From an uncultured bacterium (lineage in GTDB: Bacteria > Cyanobacteriota > Vampirovibrionia > Gastranaerophilales > Gastranaerophilaceae), in NCBI GenBank assembly GCA_902794035.1, contig CADBFN010000008.1, forward strand, positions 1 through 55,230: a DNA stretch of 55,230 bases. The letters are read 5' to 3'. The position numbers and the translations under genes were made by a program. Positions within the stretch are counted from its first letter, which is position 1, and each line of letters begins with the position of its first letter. Below, one piece after another: positions 16,411 through 26,041 of this stretch. Below the pieces are notes generated by a model. That model was given only the letters and a program-made list of their open reading frames with translations. It ran no database searches and was not told the DNA's origin.

Positions 16411-16893
16411 ATGAGAACAGAAATAAACAGATTGGAAATTTTGGCTAAAATTACACCATTAATTGAAAATACTGCTATGCGTTATAATCTGGTACCGATT
16501 GAAATTGATTTTTCCAAAGAAAATCATCGTTGGTTTTTAAGAATATTTTTGTATTCAAAAGAACGCGATATAACTCTTGATGATTGTGAAAAAGTAACAA
16601 GAAGTCTTGAAGATTTTCTTGATGAATTGATTCCTGTCAAATATTATCTTGAGGTTTCTTCTCCGGGATTAGAACGTAAATTCAAATCAGAAAAAGAATT
16701 TATTATATTTAAAGGTAAAAGAATCAGTTTAAAACTGAAAGAGCCTTTAGAAGGTGAAACCGAAAAAATATTTAAAGGCGAACTTGTCGATTATGACACG
16801 AGCGAAGGTTTGACTTTTTTCAGGTTTGATGATGGCAAAGAACTGCACATTCCCAAAGATAACATTGCATCAGCAAAATTGTATATTGATTAA
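16411..16893 (+). CDS. rimP: Ribosome maturation factor RimP
   Basis: 160 aa, full length for the RimP/YhbC family that helps 30S subunit maturation. The N-terminal alpha/beta domain contains the family block DDCEKVTRSLEDFLD and the PVKYYLEVSSPGLER signature. The C-terminal SH3-like barrel ends IPKDNIASAKL. It is immediately upstream of nusA, the usual arrangement. An AAAGG motif lies about 12 nt before the ATG. Confidence 0.93.
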   Translation: MRTEINRLEILAKITPLIENTAMRYNLVPIEIDFSKENHRWFLRIFLYSKERDITLDDCEKVTRSLEDFLDELIPVKYYLEVSSPGLERKFKSEKEFIIFKGKRISLKLKEPLEGETEKIFKGELVDYDTSEGLTFFRFDDGKELHIPKDNIASAKLYID

Positions 16894-16958
16894 AGTTTGT
16901 ATGGAGATAAGTAGTTAATAACTAACAGAAAATATAAAACAAAAAGGAGAATACACAC

Positions 16959-18215
16959 ATGATTAAAATCGGAGCAGGGAACTTAAATGAAGTTTTCGAA
17001 GAATTAGAAAGAGAAAAAGGTATATCAAGAGAAGTAATCGTTTCATCACTTTGTGATGCTATGGTTGCAGCTTATAAAAAACACCTTAGAGTAAAGGAAA
17101 TTGAAAATGTTGAAGCTATTCTTGATGAACAAGGTGGTGAAATCGGAATTTTTAAAGGCAAAACCGTTGTAGAAAATGTCGAAGATCCTGATAACGAGAT
17201 TTCATTAACAGATGCAAAAGAAATTGATGAAGATGTAGAATTAGGTGACGAAGTAAAATTGGAAGTAACACCTGATCAATTTGGCAGAATTGCTGCGCAG
17301 GCTGCAAATCAGGTTTTAACTCAAAGAATTCGTGAAGCTGAAAGAAATTTGGTTTTAAATGAATTTTTGGACAAAAAAGGAACATTGATTACAGGTATTA
17401 TCCAAAAAGTTGATGAAAGAAGAAATGTAATAGTTAATATCGGTAAAATTGATGCAATTATGCCAAGAAAAGAACAAATTCCGGGTGAATTTTACAAACC
17501 TGGTAACAGAATCAGAGTATTTGTTCTAAACGTAAAAGAAACAACAAGATTACCACAGGTTATAGTATCTCATGCTCACCCTGAAATCGTAAGAGAATTA
17601 TTTGAACTTGAAGTTCCTGAAATTGAAGATGGTATTGTTGAAATCAAATCAATTTCACGTGAGGCAGGATACAGAACAAAAATTGCTGTTTGGTCAAACG
17701 ATCCGGAAGTTGATTCTGTTGGTGCTTGTATAGGCCCTAGAGGAACAAGAATTCAAACTATTGTAAGTGAATTAAAGAATGAAAAAATCGATATAGTAAG
17801 ATATTCCCTTGATCCTGTTGAATATATTGTAAATTCTTTATCTCCTGCAAGAGTTGTATCAGTTGATATTATGGCAGATGATGAAGACGCTCATGAAGCA
17901 TTGGTTGTTGTTCCTGATGATCAGTTATCATTAGCAATCGGTCGTGAAGGTCAGAATGTCAGACTTGCTCACAAATTAACTAACTGGAAAATAGATATTA
18001 AATCTGTTTCTCAAATGGAAAGAGCTGAAGCAGAAACTCAAAATTATTCTGAAGAATTTGAATATTCTGAAGAAGAAAACGAAATTGAAGACATAATGAA
18101 TTCTGAAGAACTTCAACAGGAAATTGAAGAAGAAATGAATCAAAATGTCGTTGATGAAGAAGATTTTGCTTCTGAAGATGAACCGGCAGGCGAAACTGAA
18201 GAATCAGAAGAATAA
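16959..18215 (+). CDS. nusA: Transcription termination/antitermination factor NusA
   Basis: 418 aa. The N-terminal RNA-polymerase-binding domain covers about 1-130. The S1 domain (about 138-205) starts GTLITGIIQKV. Two KH domains follow, with GxxG loops GPRG (259-262) and GREG (328-331). The last ~65 residues are a very acidic Glu/Asp tail in place of the C-terminal repeats of proteobacteria. AAGGAG lies 9 nt before the ATG. Cotranscribed with rimP and closed by the terminator at 18240-18274. Confidence 0.95.
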   Translation: MIKIGAGNLNEVFEELEREKGISREVIVSSLCDAMVAAYKKHLRVKEIENVEAILDEQGGEIGIFKGKTVVENVEDPDNEISLTDAKEIDEDVELGDEVKLEVTPDQFGRIAAQAANQVLTQRIREAERNLVLNEFLDKKGTLITGIIQKVDERRNVIVNIGKIDAIMPRKEQIPGEFYKPGNRIRVFVLNVKETTRLPQVIVSHAHPEIVRELFELEVPEIEDGIVEIKSISREAGYRTKIAVWSNDPEVDSVGACIGPRGTRIQTIVSELKNEKIDIVRYSLDPVEYIVNSLSPARVVSVDIMADDEDAHEALVVVPDDQLSLAIGREGQNVRLAHKLTNWKIDIKSVSQMERAEAETQNYSEEFEYSEEENEIEDIMNSEELQQEIEEEMNQNVVDEEDFASEDEPAGETEESEE

Positions 18216-18239
18216 TAATCAAAAATTGTACATATTTAA

Positions 18240-18274
18240 AAACAGGCGTCAAATTATATGTTCGACGTCTGTTT
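18240..18274 (+). terminator. Intrinsic terminator after nusA
   Basis: 11-bp stem AAACAGGCGTC (18240-18250) / GACGTCTGTTT (18264-18274) with one G-T pair, then a T-rich tail. Confidence 0.85.
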
Positions 18275-18388
18275 TTATTTTATTGTAAACTTTTATATTA
18301 ATTCTTTGGTATTAGACTTTAAATTTAGAAAAACATGTTACATAATATATATTGAGGATATATTTACCCGAGGGAAATGGAGTTGATT

Positions 18389-18709
18389 ATGGAAAAACGC
18401 TGGTATGAAGTGTCACCTGATGTATGCCTGTTGCTTGGAAAAATCGAATCGGCATTGGGTGATGACAGGATTAAGTATGCAGGAAAGATTTTGTTAGAGT
18501 TGAAAAAAGCCGGTTACTCATTTAATCCGCACAAATTTGATGCAAAATTAAAAGAATACTCAATGAAAAGATGGTATGATTACAACAAAACAGTCTTTTA
18601 TGCTTTTGAATGCCTAAAAGATGCTGACAGAACAGTTCAGGGTTTTGTTGCAAGAAATGTTCATGATTACATTATGCAATCTAAACAAGCCCTTCCTTCA
18701 GTGCCTTAA
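18389..18709 (+). CDS. Hypothetical protein, 106 aa
   Basis: The ATG at 18389 has GGAG 6 nt upstream and is preferred to the ATG at 18377, whose GAGGG is only 2 nt away. The protein starts MEKRWYEVSPDVCLLLGKIE, is helical throughout and has Trp/Tyr-rich segments (KRWYDYNKTVFYAFECL). No membrane segment. Its 3' end overlaps the convergent response-regulator gene by 29 bp. No family is recognised. Confidence 0.7.
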   Translation: MEKRWYEVSPDVCLLLGKIESALGDDRIKYAGKILLELKKAGYSFNPHKFDAKLKEYSMKRWYDYNKTVFYAFECLKDADRTVQGFVARNVHDYIMQSKQALPSVP

Positions 18710-19349
18710 CTGCTGCCTGAGTTCTGTCATCTACAAGTAATTTTTGTATGATATTGCAAACATGAGCTTTTGCAGTGTGGGATGATATTGTCAATTCCTG
18801 AGCAATTTCGTTGTTTGATTTACCATCAACTATAAGTTTTAAAACTTCATATTCTCTTTGGGTCAGGTCTGCGTGCTGATTGCGAAACATCGCACGCGAC
18901 ATTTTTCTTTGAGGAATGAGTCCGCTGTTTTTATCACGCAATATCGGCACTGCAAGCGGATCAATCCACATTGCTCCATCTTTTATGGTTTTAATTATCA
19001 TTTTTAATACATCTGTATTTATGTCCTTCATTACATAGGCTCTTGCCCCTGATTCAAGTGAATCAATAACTTCTTTTTCGCTCAAATGAGATGTTAAAAT
19101 TATAACCTTTGCATTTGTATTTAATTCAAGAATTTGTTTTGTTGCTTCTATTCCGTCAATATCAGGAAGTCCAATGTCCATAAGAGTCACATCAGGATGA
19201 GTTGTACGGAATTTTTCAACAGCGTCTTTGCCTGTTTGTGCTTCAGAAGTAACTTCAAGTCCGTCTTTTGGCTCAAAAAGAGATTTTAAACCAACTCTCA
19301 TCAGTTTATGGTCTTCGACAAGTAATAATTTTATGGGTGTATTTATCAT
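18681..19349 (-). CDS. NarL/FixJ-type response regulator
   Basis: 222 aa DNA-binding two-component regulator. The receiver domain (6-120) has the acidic pair at Glu12/Asp13, phosphoacceptor Asp58 (in VTLMDIGLPD), Thr86 and Lys108. The LuxR-type HTH (about 160-218) contains LTQREYEVLKLIVDGKSNNE and a recognition helix with SSHTAKAHV. No histidine kinase is next to it. The 165-bp upstream region is AT-rich without a recognisable operator. Confidence 0.9.
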   Translation of the reverse strand: MINTPIKLLLVEDHKLMRVGLKSLFEPKDGLEVTSEAQTGKDAVEKFRTTHPDVTLMDIGLPDIDGIEATKQILELNTNAKVIILTSHLSEKEVIDSLESGARAYVMKDINTDVLKMIIKTIKDGAMWIDPLAVPILRDKNSGLIPQRKMSRAMFRNQHADLTQREYEVLKLIVDGKSNNEIAQELTISSHTAKAHVCNIIQKLLVDDRTQAAVKALKEGLV

Positions 19350-19501
19350 AAAAAGCTCCTTTTTCTAATAATATTCGGATGTAAAGGACTAAACACAAAC
19401 CTACTTTTGGTAAAAAATAAAACTATTATTTTGAGCAGTTATCTTTGGATTTTTATTTTAATAAAAATTTAATGGATAATATGAAACTTTTGATGTAACA
19501 T

Positions 19502-19507
19502 TATAAC
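19502..19507 (+). promoter_or_regulatory. -10 box abutting the nadB start
   Basis: TATAAC lies 7 nt before the nadB ATG and no Shine-Dalgarno sequence intervenes, so the transcript may begin at the start codon. No convincing -35 is seen. Confidence 0.4.
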
Positions 19508-19514
19508 ATCAGTT

Positions 19515-21077
19515 ATGAAACAATCGAAATATAAAGCAGTTATAGTAGGGAGCGGAATTTCAGGATTATATACCGCATTGAAATTAGAGCAAAATTGTTC
19601 AGGTGAAAGAATTTTGCTTATAACAAAATCAAAATTTGGTGAAAGTAATTCTTATTATGCTCAGGGCGGAATGGTTGCTGTGTTAAAAAACAATCAAAAT
19701 GATTCTGTCACTTCGCATATTGAGGATACACTAAAGGCAGGTGCAGGTTTAAATGACCGAAATACCGTTCAGTTTATAAGTGAAAATTCAGATAAAGTAG
19801 TGCGGGATTTGCTCAAATTCGGAGTTGATTTTGACAGAGATGAAAACGGAGATTTCAAATTAACAAAAGAGGCTGCTCACAGTGTTCGCAGAATACTTCA
19901 TTCAGGCGGTGATGCAACAGGCAGAGAAATGGAAATAGCTTTAATTAAAGCTGTTAAAGAAAATAAAAATATTGAAATCAGAGAAAATACTACAGTTGTT
20001 GATTTAATTGCAGAAAATAATATCTGCAAAGGGTTAATTACATTTGATAATAAAGATTATGAACTAATAATTTCAGATGTGACAATACTTGCAACAGGTG
20101 GTTTAGGACAAATATACAAGTACACAACGAATCCGCTTTGTGCGACAGGTGATGGTTTTGCACTTGCATACAGAGCAGGAGCAGTTTTAAGAGATATGGA
20201 ATTTGTTCAGTTTCATCCGACAGCACTTGCGATAGATGATTTTGAAAACCACAACAGATTTTTAATCAGCGAAGCAGTCAGAGGTGAAGGTGCAAAACTT
20301 TTTGATATAAATAATCATCAGTATATGAGGGATTATGATGAACGCGAAGAACTCGCACCAAGAGATATTGTAGCAAGAGCTAATTTTAATCAAATGAAAA
20401 AAACAAATTCAGATTGTGTTTATTTAGATGCAACTCAAATTGATAATCTGTCAAAAAGATTTCCGACAATTACCAAAAAATGCGCTCAATACGGTATCGA
20501 TATTACAAAGGATAAAATACCTGTAGCTCCGGCTTCGCATTATTTTATGGGAGGAATTGAAACAGATATCAATGGTGAAACTTCTGTAAAAAATCTTTTT
20601 GCAGTAGGTGAGGTTTCTTCAACAGGTTTGCATGGCGCAAACAGACTTGCAAGTAATTCGCTTTTGGAATGTGTTGTCTGTGCATATAAAACAGCTCAAT
20701 ATATACATGATAATAATAATTTTGTTATCAACGATGATAATATCAATGATGTAATTACCGAAAAATCAGAGAGTGTATGCAAAAATACAAAAGAATTGAA
20801 AACAAAATTACAAAATACTATGTGGCAAAATGTCGGCATTTACAGAAATGAAAATTCTTTACAAAAAGCGTTAAATGATATTGAAAATATTGAAAAAGAA
20901 TTTGACAGGCCAAATTATTGTGCCAATATTGAGGAATATGAATTGCGAAATATGATTATAACATCAAAACTGATTATCCAATCTGCCATGAACAGAAAAG
21001 AATCAAGAGGTGCGCATTACAGAACCGATTATCCGCATACTGATAAAGTCGCAAAGCATAGCGAAATGAAAATCTAG
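19515..21077 (+). CDS. nadB: L-aspartate oxidase
   Basis: FAD enzyme oxidising L-aspartate to iminoaspartate, first step of NAD synthesis. 520 aa. Rossmann FAD motif VGSGISGLYT (11-20), SYYAQGGM (46-53), the AAHSVRRILHSGGDATG block (120-136), RDMEFVQFHPT, ISEAVRGEGA, and the C-terminal HGANRLASNSLLE signature. All are typical of NadB rather than succinate dehydrogenase. nadC lies 1.3 kb downstream on the same strand, separated by an HTH gene and a hairpin cluster. nadA is not in the window. Confidence 0.93.
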   Translation: MKQSKYKAVIVGSGISGLYTALKLEQNCSGERILLITKSKFGESNSYYAQGGMVAVLKNNQNDSVTSHIEDTLKAGAGLNDRNTVQFISENSDKVVRDLLKFGVDFDRDENGDFKLTKEAAHSVRRILHSGGDATGREMEIALIKAVKENKNIEIRENTTVVDLIAENNICKGLITFDNKDYELIISDVTILATGGLGQIYKYTTNPLCATGDGFALAYRAGAVLRDMEFVQFHPTALAIDDFENHNRFLISEAVRGEGAKLFDINNHQYMRDYDEREELAPRDIVARANFNQMKKTNSDCVYLDATQIDNLSKRFPTITKKCAQYGIDITKDKIPVAPASHYFMGGIETDINGETSVKNLFAVGEVSSTGLHGANRLASNSLLECVVCAYKTAQYIHDNNNFVINDDNINDVITEKSESVCKNTKELKTKLQNTMWQNVGIYRNENSLQKALNDIENIEKEFDRPNYCANIEEYELRNMIITSKLIIQSAMNRKESRGAHYRTDYPHTDKVAKHSEMKI

Positions 21078-21286
21078 GTTGAATATAATTTTATCTTTGC
21101 TCGGAAAAATTATTTTGGTAACTATAAAAAATAAGTTAAAATCAGCACCCACCCCTACCTTCCCTCGTGAAGGAGGGAGAAATTTCAAATTGAACAGAAT
21201 GTGAAATTTAGAAATTTTTGATGGTGATTACCCGTTAGGGATAACCGTTTTGCAAAAATTTTGTGGTAAATAATATATAATTGCCA

Positions 21287-21604
21287 TTATTTTTTAATAA
21301 TATCAATTATTTCGTTAATTTTTGCCAACTGCTCAACGGAACAAGTTTTTAGCTTTTTGTTAATAACTGTAATAACAGAAATTTCATCATCTGACTGTTG
21401 TTCAATCAACAAATCAAAGGGCGAAATGTGGAATGTATTACATATCTTGTCTATAGTGTCCGCCGTAGGTTGATATTTACCCTGCTCAATATTTCTTAAT
21501 CCTTGGATGCTCATATCAATTTTTGATGAAAATTCATCTTGAGTAAGTCCTAATGAGTTTCTTAATCTTTTAATTCCTTTAGAAATCAAATATAGATAGT
21601 TCAT
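21287..21604 (-). CDS. XRE-family HTH regulator, 105 aa
   Basis: Cro/CI-type HTH at about 8-62 (NSLGLTQDEFSSKIDMSIQG, then NIEQGKYQPTADTIDKIC and FHISPFDLL), followed by a short helical tail of about 40 residues. No Shine-Dalgarno sequence is seen. A perfect 7-bp inverted repeat at 21645-21669, 40 bp upstream of the start, is a likely autoregulatory operator. It interrupts the nadB-nadC pair on the opposite strand; whether it regulates them is unknown. Confidence 0.82.
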   Translation of the reverse strand: MNYLYLISKGIKRLRNSLGLTQDEFSSKIDMSIQGLRNIEQGKYQPTADTIDKICNTFHISPFDLLIEQQSDDEISVITVINKKLKTCSVEQLAKINEIIDIIKK

Positions 21605-21644
21605 TTCTATAAATTAAACTATTTCAAGAAAGATTAAAACTAAT

Positions 21645-21669
21645 TATGTAGGGTATAAACTACTACATA
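21645..21669. promoter_or_regulatory. Candidate operator of the XRE gene
   Basis: Perfect inverted repeat TATGTAG (21645-21651) / CTACATA (21663-21669) around an 11-bp centre, in the promoter region of the minus-strand HTH gene. A CA/CAA-rich low-complexity run follows at about 21685-21708. Confidence 0.5.
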
Positions 21670-21860
21670 TACTACCCTCTACCCCCACACACACACAACA
21701 ACAACACGTCCCTACGTTGTATTATAACAGATGTTTTTCAGATTTCCTTAATAATATTTCCATATAATGAAAATTTTACTAATCTTAACAATTTAAGACT
21801 TTCTAAAATTTACATAAAACATATTATCGGAATGTGTTTGAGCTATATTTCTTTATGCTA

Positions 21861-21997
21861 GCCGTCTTTTCTTTTTGATTGCGATGCAAAAGCGGATTGT
21901 GAGCTGAGTGCGAAGTGCCGGTGTTGGCTTGCGATAAGCAAGACAAGCAGGGCACGAAGTCACATTAAAGGCGAACAACCAAGAAAGAAAAGACGGC
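21861..21997. repeat. MITE-like structured element with 14-bp terminal inverted repeats
   Basis: The 137-bp unit is bounded by GCCGTCTTTTCTTT and its exact complement AAAGAAAAGACGGC. Inside (21899-21976) lies a copy of the GTGAGC / AGTGCGAAG / stem / ACGAAGTCAC / GGCGAAC pattern, with GTGCC pairing with GGCAC around a CTTGC-GATAA-GCAAG hairpin. No transposase and no target-site duplication are evident. Confidence 0.6.
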
Positions 21998-22022
21998 GGA
22001 AAAGAAAAACACGCTATCTCAC

Positions 22023-22260
22023 AGCAATGCCTAAAGGCATTGCACCGCTCATAAGATATAAGTGCAAATAGTACTTACGTTTTTGTCCTTACGGACAAAA
22101 ATCTCTAAGCACTGCTAAAGACAACGCAGCGCATTTGCCCCTCTCCCCACCCCTCTCCCGATGGGAGAGGGCGCAGTTCTTGAAATTTTAATTTCATAGA
22201 AATGCGGGTGAGGGTTTCTTTCTGACCGCTTTCTTTGACCACCCAAAGAAAGCGGTCATG
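22023..22260. repeat. Cluster of four hairpins, no gene
   Basis: Four inverted repeats in series: CAATGCC-taaa-GGCATTG (about 22025-22042); TTTTTGTCC/GGACAAAAA (about 22080-22101); CCCTCTCCC with GGGAGAGGG (about 22150-22171); and a 13-bp stem GACCGCTTTCTTT/AAAGAAAGCGGTC (about 22224-22258). Most of the ~740 bp between the XRE gene and nadC is repetitive DNA without reading frames of note. Confidence 0.55.
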
Positions 22261-22381
22261 ACAATTTGGATAAGTAAATTCTACCTGTAATATGTTTTAT
22301 GTAAAATATTGTTTTATAATGTTTTATAGCATGTTAATATATAAATGGTATTAAACTATAAGAATAAAAAGGGAATAATAT

Positions 22382-23212
22382 ATGTTAAATAATTTTTATA
22401 TTGAAGATCATGTAAAAAAAGCATTACAGGAAGATATAGGTTTTGGTGATGTTACAACAGAAAGCATTATCGGAAATGATTTGATTTATAATGCAAAATT
22501 AACCTCCAGAGTTGAAGGTATTGTTTGCGGTCTGGAAGTATTTAAAACAGTATTTAAAGTTTTATCTGATAAAGTAGAAGTTAAACTTTTATTTAAAGAT
22601 GGGGACAAAATTCAAAAAGGTGATGTTTTGGCAGAAATTAAAGGTCCTGCAAAATATATTCTTTTGGGAGAAAGAGTTTCGCTAAACTATATTCAGAGAA
22701 TGAGCGGGATAGCAACAGAAACCCGTAAATATCAGGATGCAATAGGTGAATTGCCATGCAAAATTGTTGATACAAGAAAAACTACCCCGAATTTCAGAGC
22801 ATTTGAAAAATATTCCGTAAAATGCGGCGGCGGAGCTTTACACAGATTCAATTTATCAGATTGTGCAATGATTAAGGATAATCATATTCAGGTTGCAGGC
22901 GGAGTTACAAATGCGGTAAAAGCCGTAAAAGCAAATCTTTCTCATGCACATAAAATTGAACTAGAATGTGACACATTAGATCAGGTAAAAGAGGCTTTGC
23001 CATTGGGCGTTGATATTATTATGCTTGATAATATGAGTTTTGAACAAATGAAAGAAGCCGTTTCACTAATAAATCACAGGGCAATTGTTGAAGCAAGCGG
23101 GAACGTAAATTTAGATACGGTCAGACAAATTGCACAATGCGGAGTGGATATAATATCATCAAGTGCTATCGTTGCAAAAGCACCTGCTCTTGATTTGGGC
23201 TTGGATATGTAG
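22382..23212 (+). CDS. nadC: Nicotinate-nucleotide pyrophosphorylase (quinolinate phosphoribosyltransferase)
   Basis: Converts quinolinate and PRPP to nicotinate mononucleotide, third step of NAD synthesis, so it works with NadB. 276 aa, full length. Signature blocks: EDIGFGDVTTE (17-27), RMSGIAT (106-112), DTRKTTP (130-136), HRFNLSD (154-160) and IKDNH (164-168), which hold substrate and phosphoribosyl groups. AAGGG lies 9 nt before the ATG. Its stop is 17 bp from the convergent trkH stop. Confidence 0.95.
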   Translation: MLNNFYIEDHVKKALQEDIGFGDVTTESIIGNDLIYNAKLTSRVEGIVCGLEVFKTVFKVLSDKVEVKLLFKDGDKIQKGDVLAEIKGPAKYILLGERVSLNYIQRMSGIATETRKYQDAIGELPCKIVDTRKTTPNFRAFEKYSVKCGGGALHRFNLSDCAMIKDNHIQVAGGVTNAVKAVKANLSHAHKIELECDTLDQVKEALPLGVDIIMLDNMSFEQMKEAVSLINHRAIVEASGNVNLDTVRQIAQCGVDIISSSAIVAKAPALDLGLDM

Positions 23213-23229
23213 TCTTAAGATGCAAAAAT

Positions 23230-24693
23230 TTATTTTACCTTCCATGATTCTTTTCTGAACAGTACCAAGAAAGGAATAATTTCAAGACGTCCGACAAGCA
23301 TATTAAATATAAATATTATTTTTGTCCAGAATGATAAAGATGAATAATTCCCCATTGGCCCGATAACATGTCCCAATGCCGGTCCAACGTCACCTAATGA
23401 TGCAATGGCAGAGGTTACACCGATTACAATATTTCCTTCTATCGCAATTACAAGCAAAGCACTTACAATAAATATCAGGAAAAATCCTAACATAAAGAAT
23501 ATAGTTTGTTTTATGACATTATTTGGTACAACAATTTTATCAATTTTAATGCTTAAAACAGCATTAGGATGGAGTATTCTGTAAATTTCATTTTTCATAT
23601 ATTTACAAATCAAAAGCCATCTTGTCATTTTGACACCGCCGCCTGCAGAACCTGAACAGGATGATAAAAACATAGAAATAAATAATATTAATTTTGCATT
23701 CAAACTCCATAACTGATAATCTTCACTTGAACATCCTGTTGAAGTAGCCAGTGATAAAACCTGAAAAAATGATGCCCCAAATGAATGTAATATTGAAAAA
23801 TGGTTTTCAAAATATAAAATCAGCGCCAAAATAGTCGAAATTGTTATGATAATTTTTGTATAAAATCTAAATTCTTCACTTTCCCAAAATAATCTCGGAT
23901 CCATTTTAGTCAAGACTTTTGACTGAACAACAAAACTTGCTCCTGCAATAAACATAAATAAAAATACGATACTTGTTATAATATTTGAATGATAACCGCC
24001 AATGCTTGCAGGGTTAGGTGAAAAACCGCCCGCAGATAATGTTGACATCGCATTACATATACAATCAAACGGATTCATTCCTGCAAAATATAAACAAACG
24101 GCACAAAGCACTGTAAGAACTGAGTAAACAAGCCATAATGCAGATGCAGTATTTTTAATTCTCGGAGTAAATTTTTCTTCCGTAGGTCCCGGTGCTTCGG
24201 CAAAAAACATTTGTCTGCCTGCCACTGCAAACTGAGGCATTATGGCGATAAATAAAACTATAATTCCCATACCGCCTAACCATTGCATAAATGAACGCCA
24301 GAATAACAAAGATTTTGGGATATCAAATGAAGTTAAAATAGTTGCACCTGTAGTTGTTATTCCTGAAACAGATTCAAAAAAAGCATCTATAAAGCTAAAA
24401 CCGTTAAACAAAAACGGAATACTTGCAATTAAACCAAACAAAACCCATGCCAAAGATGCAACAATCAGGGCTTCTGTACGTTTTATATCATTTAGTGCAT
24501 CATCATCTTTTTTATGCTTTTCAATTCTGCGTAAAAAATCCCCTATAGCAAGTGAAGAAATTGCTGCAGCAAAAAAGGCAACCGCACAATTCCATTCTCC
24601 AAAAATCATAGCAACAAGCAATGGTATAAATATCATAAAACCGATATCCACCATCAATAATCCGATTGCATTTGCTATATAATTAAATCTCAT
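23230..24693 (-). CDS. trkH: Trk-type potassium transporter membrane subunit
   Basis: 487 aa integral membrane protein with the four-fold M1-P-M2 layout of TrkH/KtrB. The four selectivity-filter loops are visible: TTTG at 113-116, then SAGG, TSTG and GDVG further along, each with its conserved glycine. Two additional N-terminal helices are present. The start ATG directly abuts the trkA stop codon, so the two are translationally coupled. Last gene of the mtnP-YggT-trkA-trkH run. Confidence 0.94.
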   Translation of the reverse strand: MRFNYIANAIGLLMVDIGFMIFIPLLVAMIFGEWNCAVAFFAAAISSLAIGDFLRRIEKHKKDDDALNDIKRTEALIVASLAWVLFGLIASIPFLFNGFSFIDAFFESVSGITTTGATILTSFDIPKSLLFWRSFMQWLGGMGIIVLFIAIMPQFAVAGRQMFFAEAPGPTEEKFTPRIKNTASALWLVYSVLTVLCAVCLYFAGMNPFDCICNAMSTLSAGGFSPNPASIGGYHSNIITSIVFLFMFIAGASFVVQSKVLTKMDPRLFWESEEFRFYTKIIITISTILALILYFENHFSILHSFGASFFQVLSLATSTGCSSEDYQLWSLNAKLILFISMFLSSCSGSAGGGVKMTRWLLICKYMKNEIYRILHPNAVLSIKIDKIVVPNNVIKQTIFFMLGFFLIFIVSALLVIAIEGNIVIGVTSAIASLGDVGPALGHVIGPMGNYSSLSFWTKIIFIFNMLVGRLEIIPFLVLFRKESWKVK

Positions 24694-26034
24694 TTATACT
24701 ACCTTGAAGTGTTCTTTAATTTTTTGTGCATCTTCCGCCTTTGTAAACACAATAAGTATGTCTTTCATTTTTATTTGTGTATCACCTTTTGGAATAATAA
24801 TATGGCTTCTGCGCTGAACAACACCTATAATTGCAGGAGCAGGAAATCTTATATCTTTAATAAATTGTCCGTTAAATTCATTTTTAACAGGAATTTCCAA
24901 AACTTCTGCCTCTCCCTGTTCAACTGTTGCCAAAATATCAACATCAGCTTCATCCAAATCATTGCGGACTTCGTTTATCGCAGATGTTTTTGAAGATACG
25001 GCAATATCTATTCCGACACGTTCAAACAACGGAATATTTACAACTTTCGAAACTCTTGCAATGACACGTTTTACGCCTAACTGTTTTACAAGCAGTGAAC
25101 AAAGCAGATTTCGTTCATCGTTATTTGTAACGGATATTACAACATCACAACTGCCGATTTCTTCCTCATCAAGCAATTTTAAATCAGTGCCATCACCATT
25201 AATTACAAGAGTGGAATTGAGTTCCTGAGCCAAAAATTCACATCTTTCATAATTTTTTTCTATGATTTTTGATTTTATTTTCATTATTTCAAGATTTTTG
25301 GCAAGCATATAACCAACATTTCCGCCACCAATAATTGCAACAGATTTTACACGCTCTTTTTCATGGAAGAATGTTCCTGCCAATATATCTAATGATCTTG
25401 ATGTTCCCATAAATATCAATTTATCATCAGCATTTATTTCGGTTAAACCGTTTGGAATAAATAACAAATCATTTCTTTTAATACCGACTATAATTGTATC
25501 TTTGGTAAAACCGCAGTCTTTAACCATTTTCCCGACAATAGATGATGTCGGTTTAACTTTATATTCCAGTAATCTTGCTTTGCCGTCTGCAAAATTTTCG
25601 ACATCTAAAGCGTGAGCAACGGTAACTATTCTGAAAAGCTCTTGTGTCAATAATTCTTCAGGCCATACAATATTATCAATGAAGAAATCGCCGAGATACT
25701 CATTGGATTTATCCTGAGCCATAGCGTTTTGATATTCTTTCTTTGATACAAAACAAATAGTTTTAATTCCGCTTATTTTTTTAGCAGTAAGACATGCAAC
25801 AATATTAGCTTCATCTAATCCTGAGCAGGCGATAAATACATCAGAACCCATAATATCAGCTTTTTTTAATACGTTTATATCTGTTGCACTGCCCTGAACA
25901 AAACTTATATCGAGTTTGTCAAATTCCTCGCTGCGGTTTTCTTCTTTATCAATAACCGTAATATCGCAGTCCTCGAAAAATTCTGTTGCAAGTAAACATC
26001 CTATTTCAGTTGCACCGTATATTATTATTTGCAT
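24694..26034 (-). CDS. trkA: Trk potassium uptake regulator TrkA
   Basis: Cytoplasmic NAD(H)/nucleotide-binding gating ring for TrkH. 446 aa with the duplicated RCK layout: Rossmann fold 1 starting YGATEIG (6-12), TrkA_C domain about 135-215, Rossmann fold 2 starting IIGGGNVG (234-241), and a second TrkA_C at about 370-446. The first glycine loop is degenerate (GATEIG rather than GxGxxG). AGGTAGGTG lies before the ATG. It sits 7 bp after the YggT gene. Confidence 0.94.
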   Translation of the reverse strand: MQIIIYGATEIGCLLATEFFEDCDITVIDKEENRSEEFDKLDISFVQGSATDINVLKKADIMGSDVFIACSGLDEANIVACLTAKKISGIKTICFVSKKEYQNAMAQDKSNEYLGDFFIDNIVWPEELLTQELFRIVTVAHALDVENFADGKARLLEYKVKPTSSIVGKMVKDCGFTKDTIIVGIKRNDLLFIPNGLTEINADDKLIFMGTSRSLDILAGTFFHEKERVKSVAIIGGGNVGYMLAKNLEIMKIKSKIIEKNYERCEFLAQELNSTLVINGDGTDLKLLDEEEIGSCDVVISVTNNDERNLLCSLLVKQLGVKRVIARVSKVVNIPLFERVGIDIAVSSKTSAINEVRNDLDEADVDILATVEQGEAEVLEIPVKNEFNGQFIKDIRFPAPAIIGVVQRRSHIIIPKGDTQIKMKDILIVFTKAEDAQKIKEHFKVV

Positions 26035-26041
26035 AAATCAC

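Noticed and set aside
21685-21708. CRISPR-like or minisatellite array
   Set aside because: Only a short CA/CAA low-complexity run, with no spacer structure.
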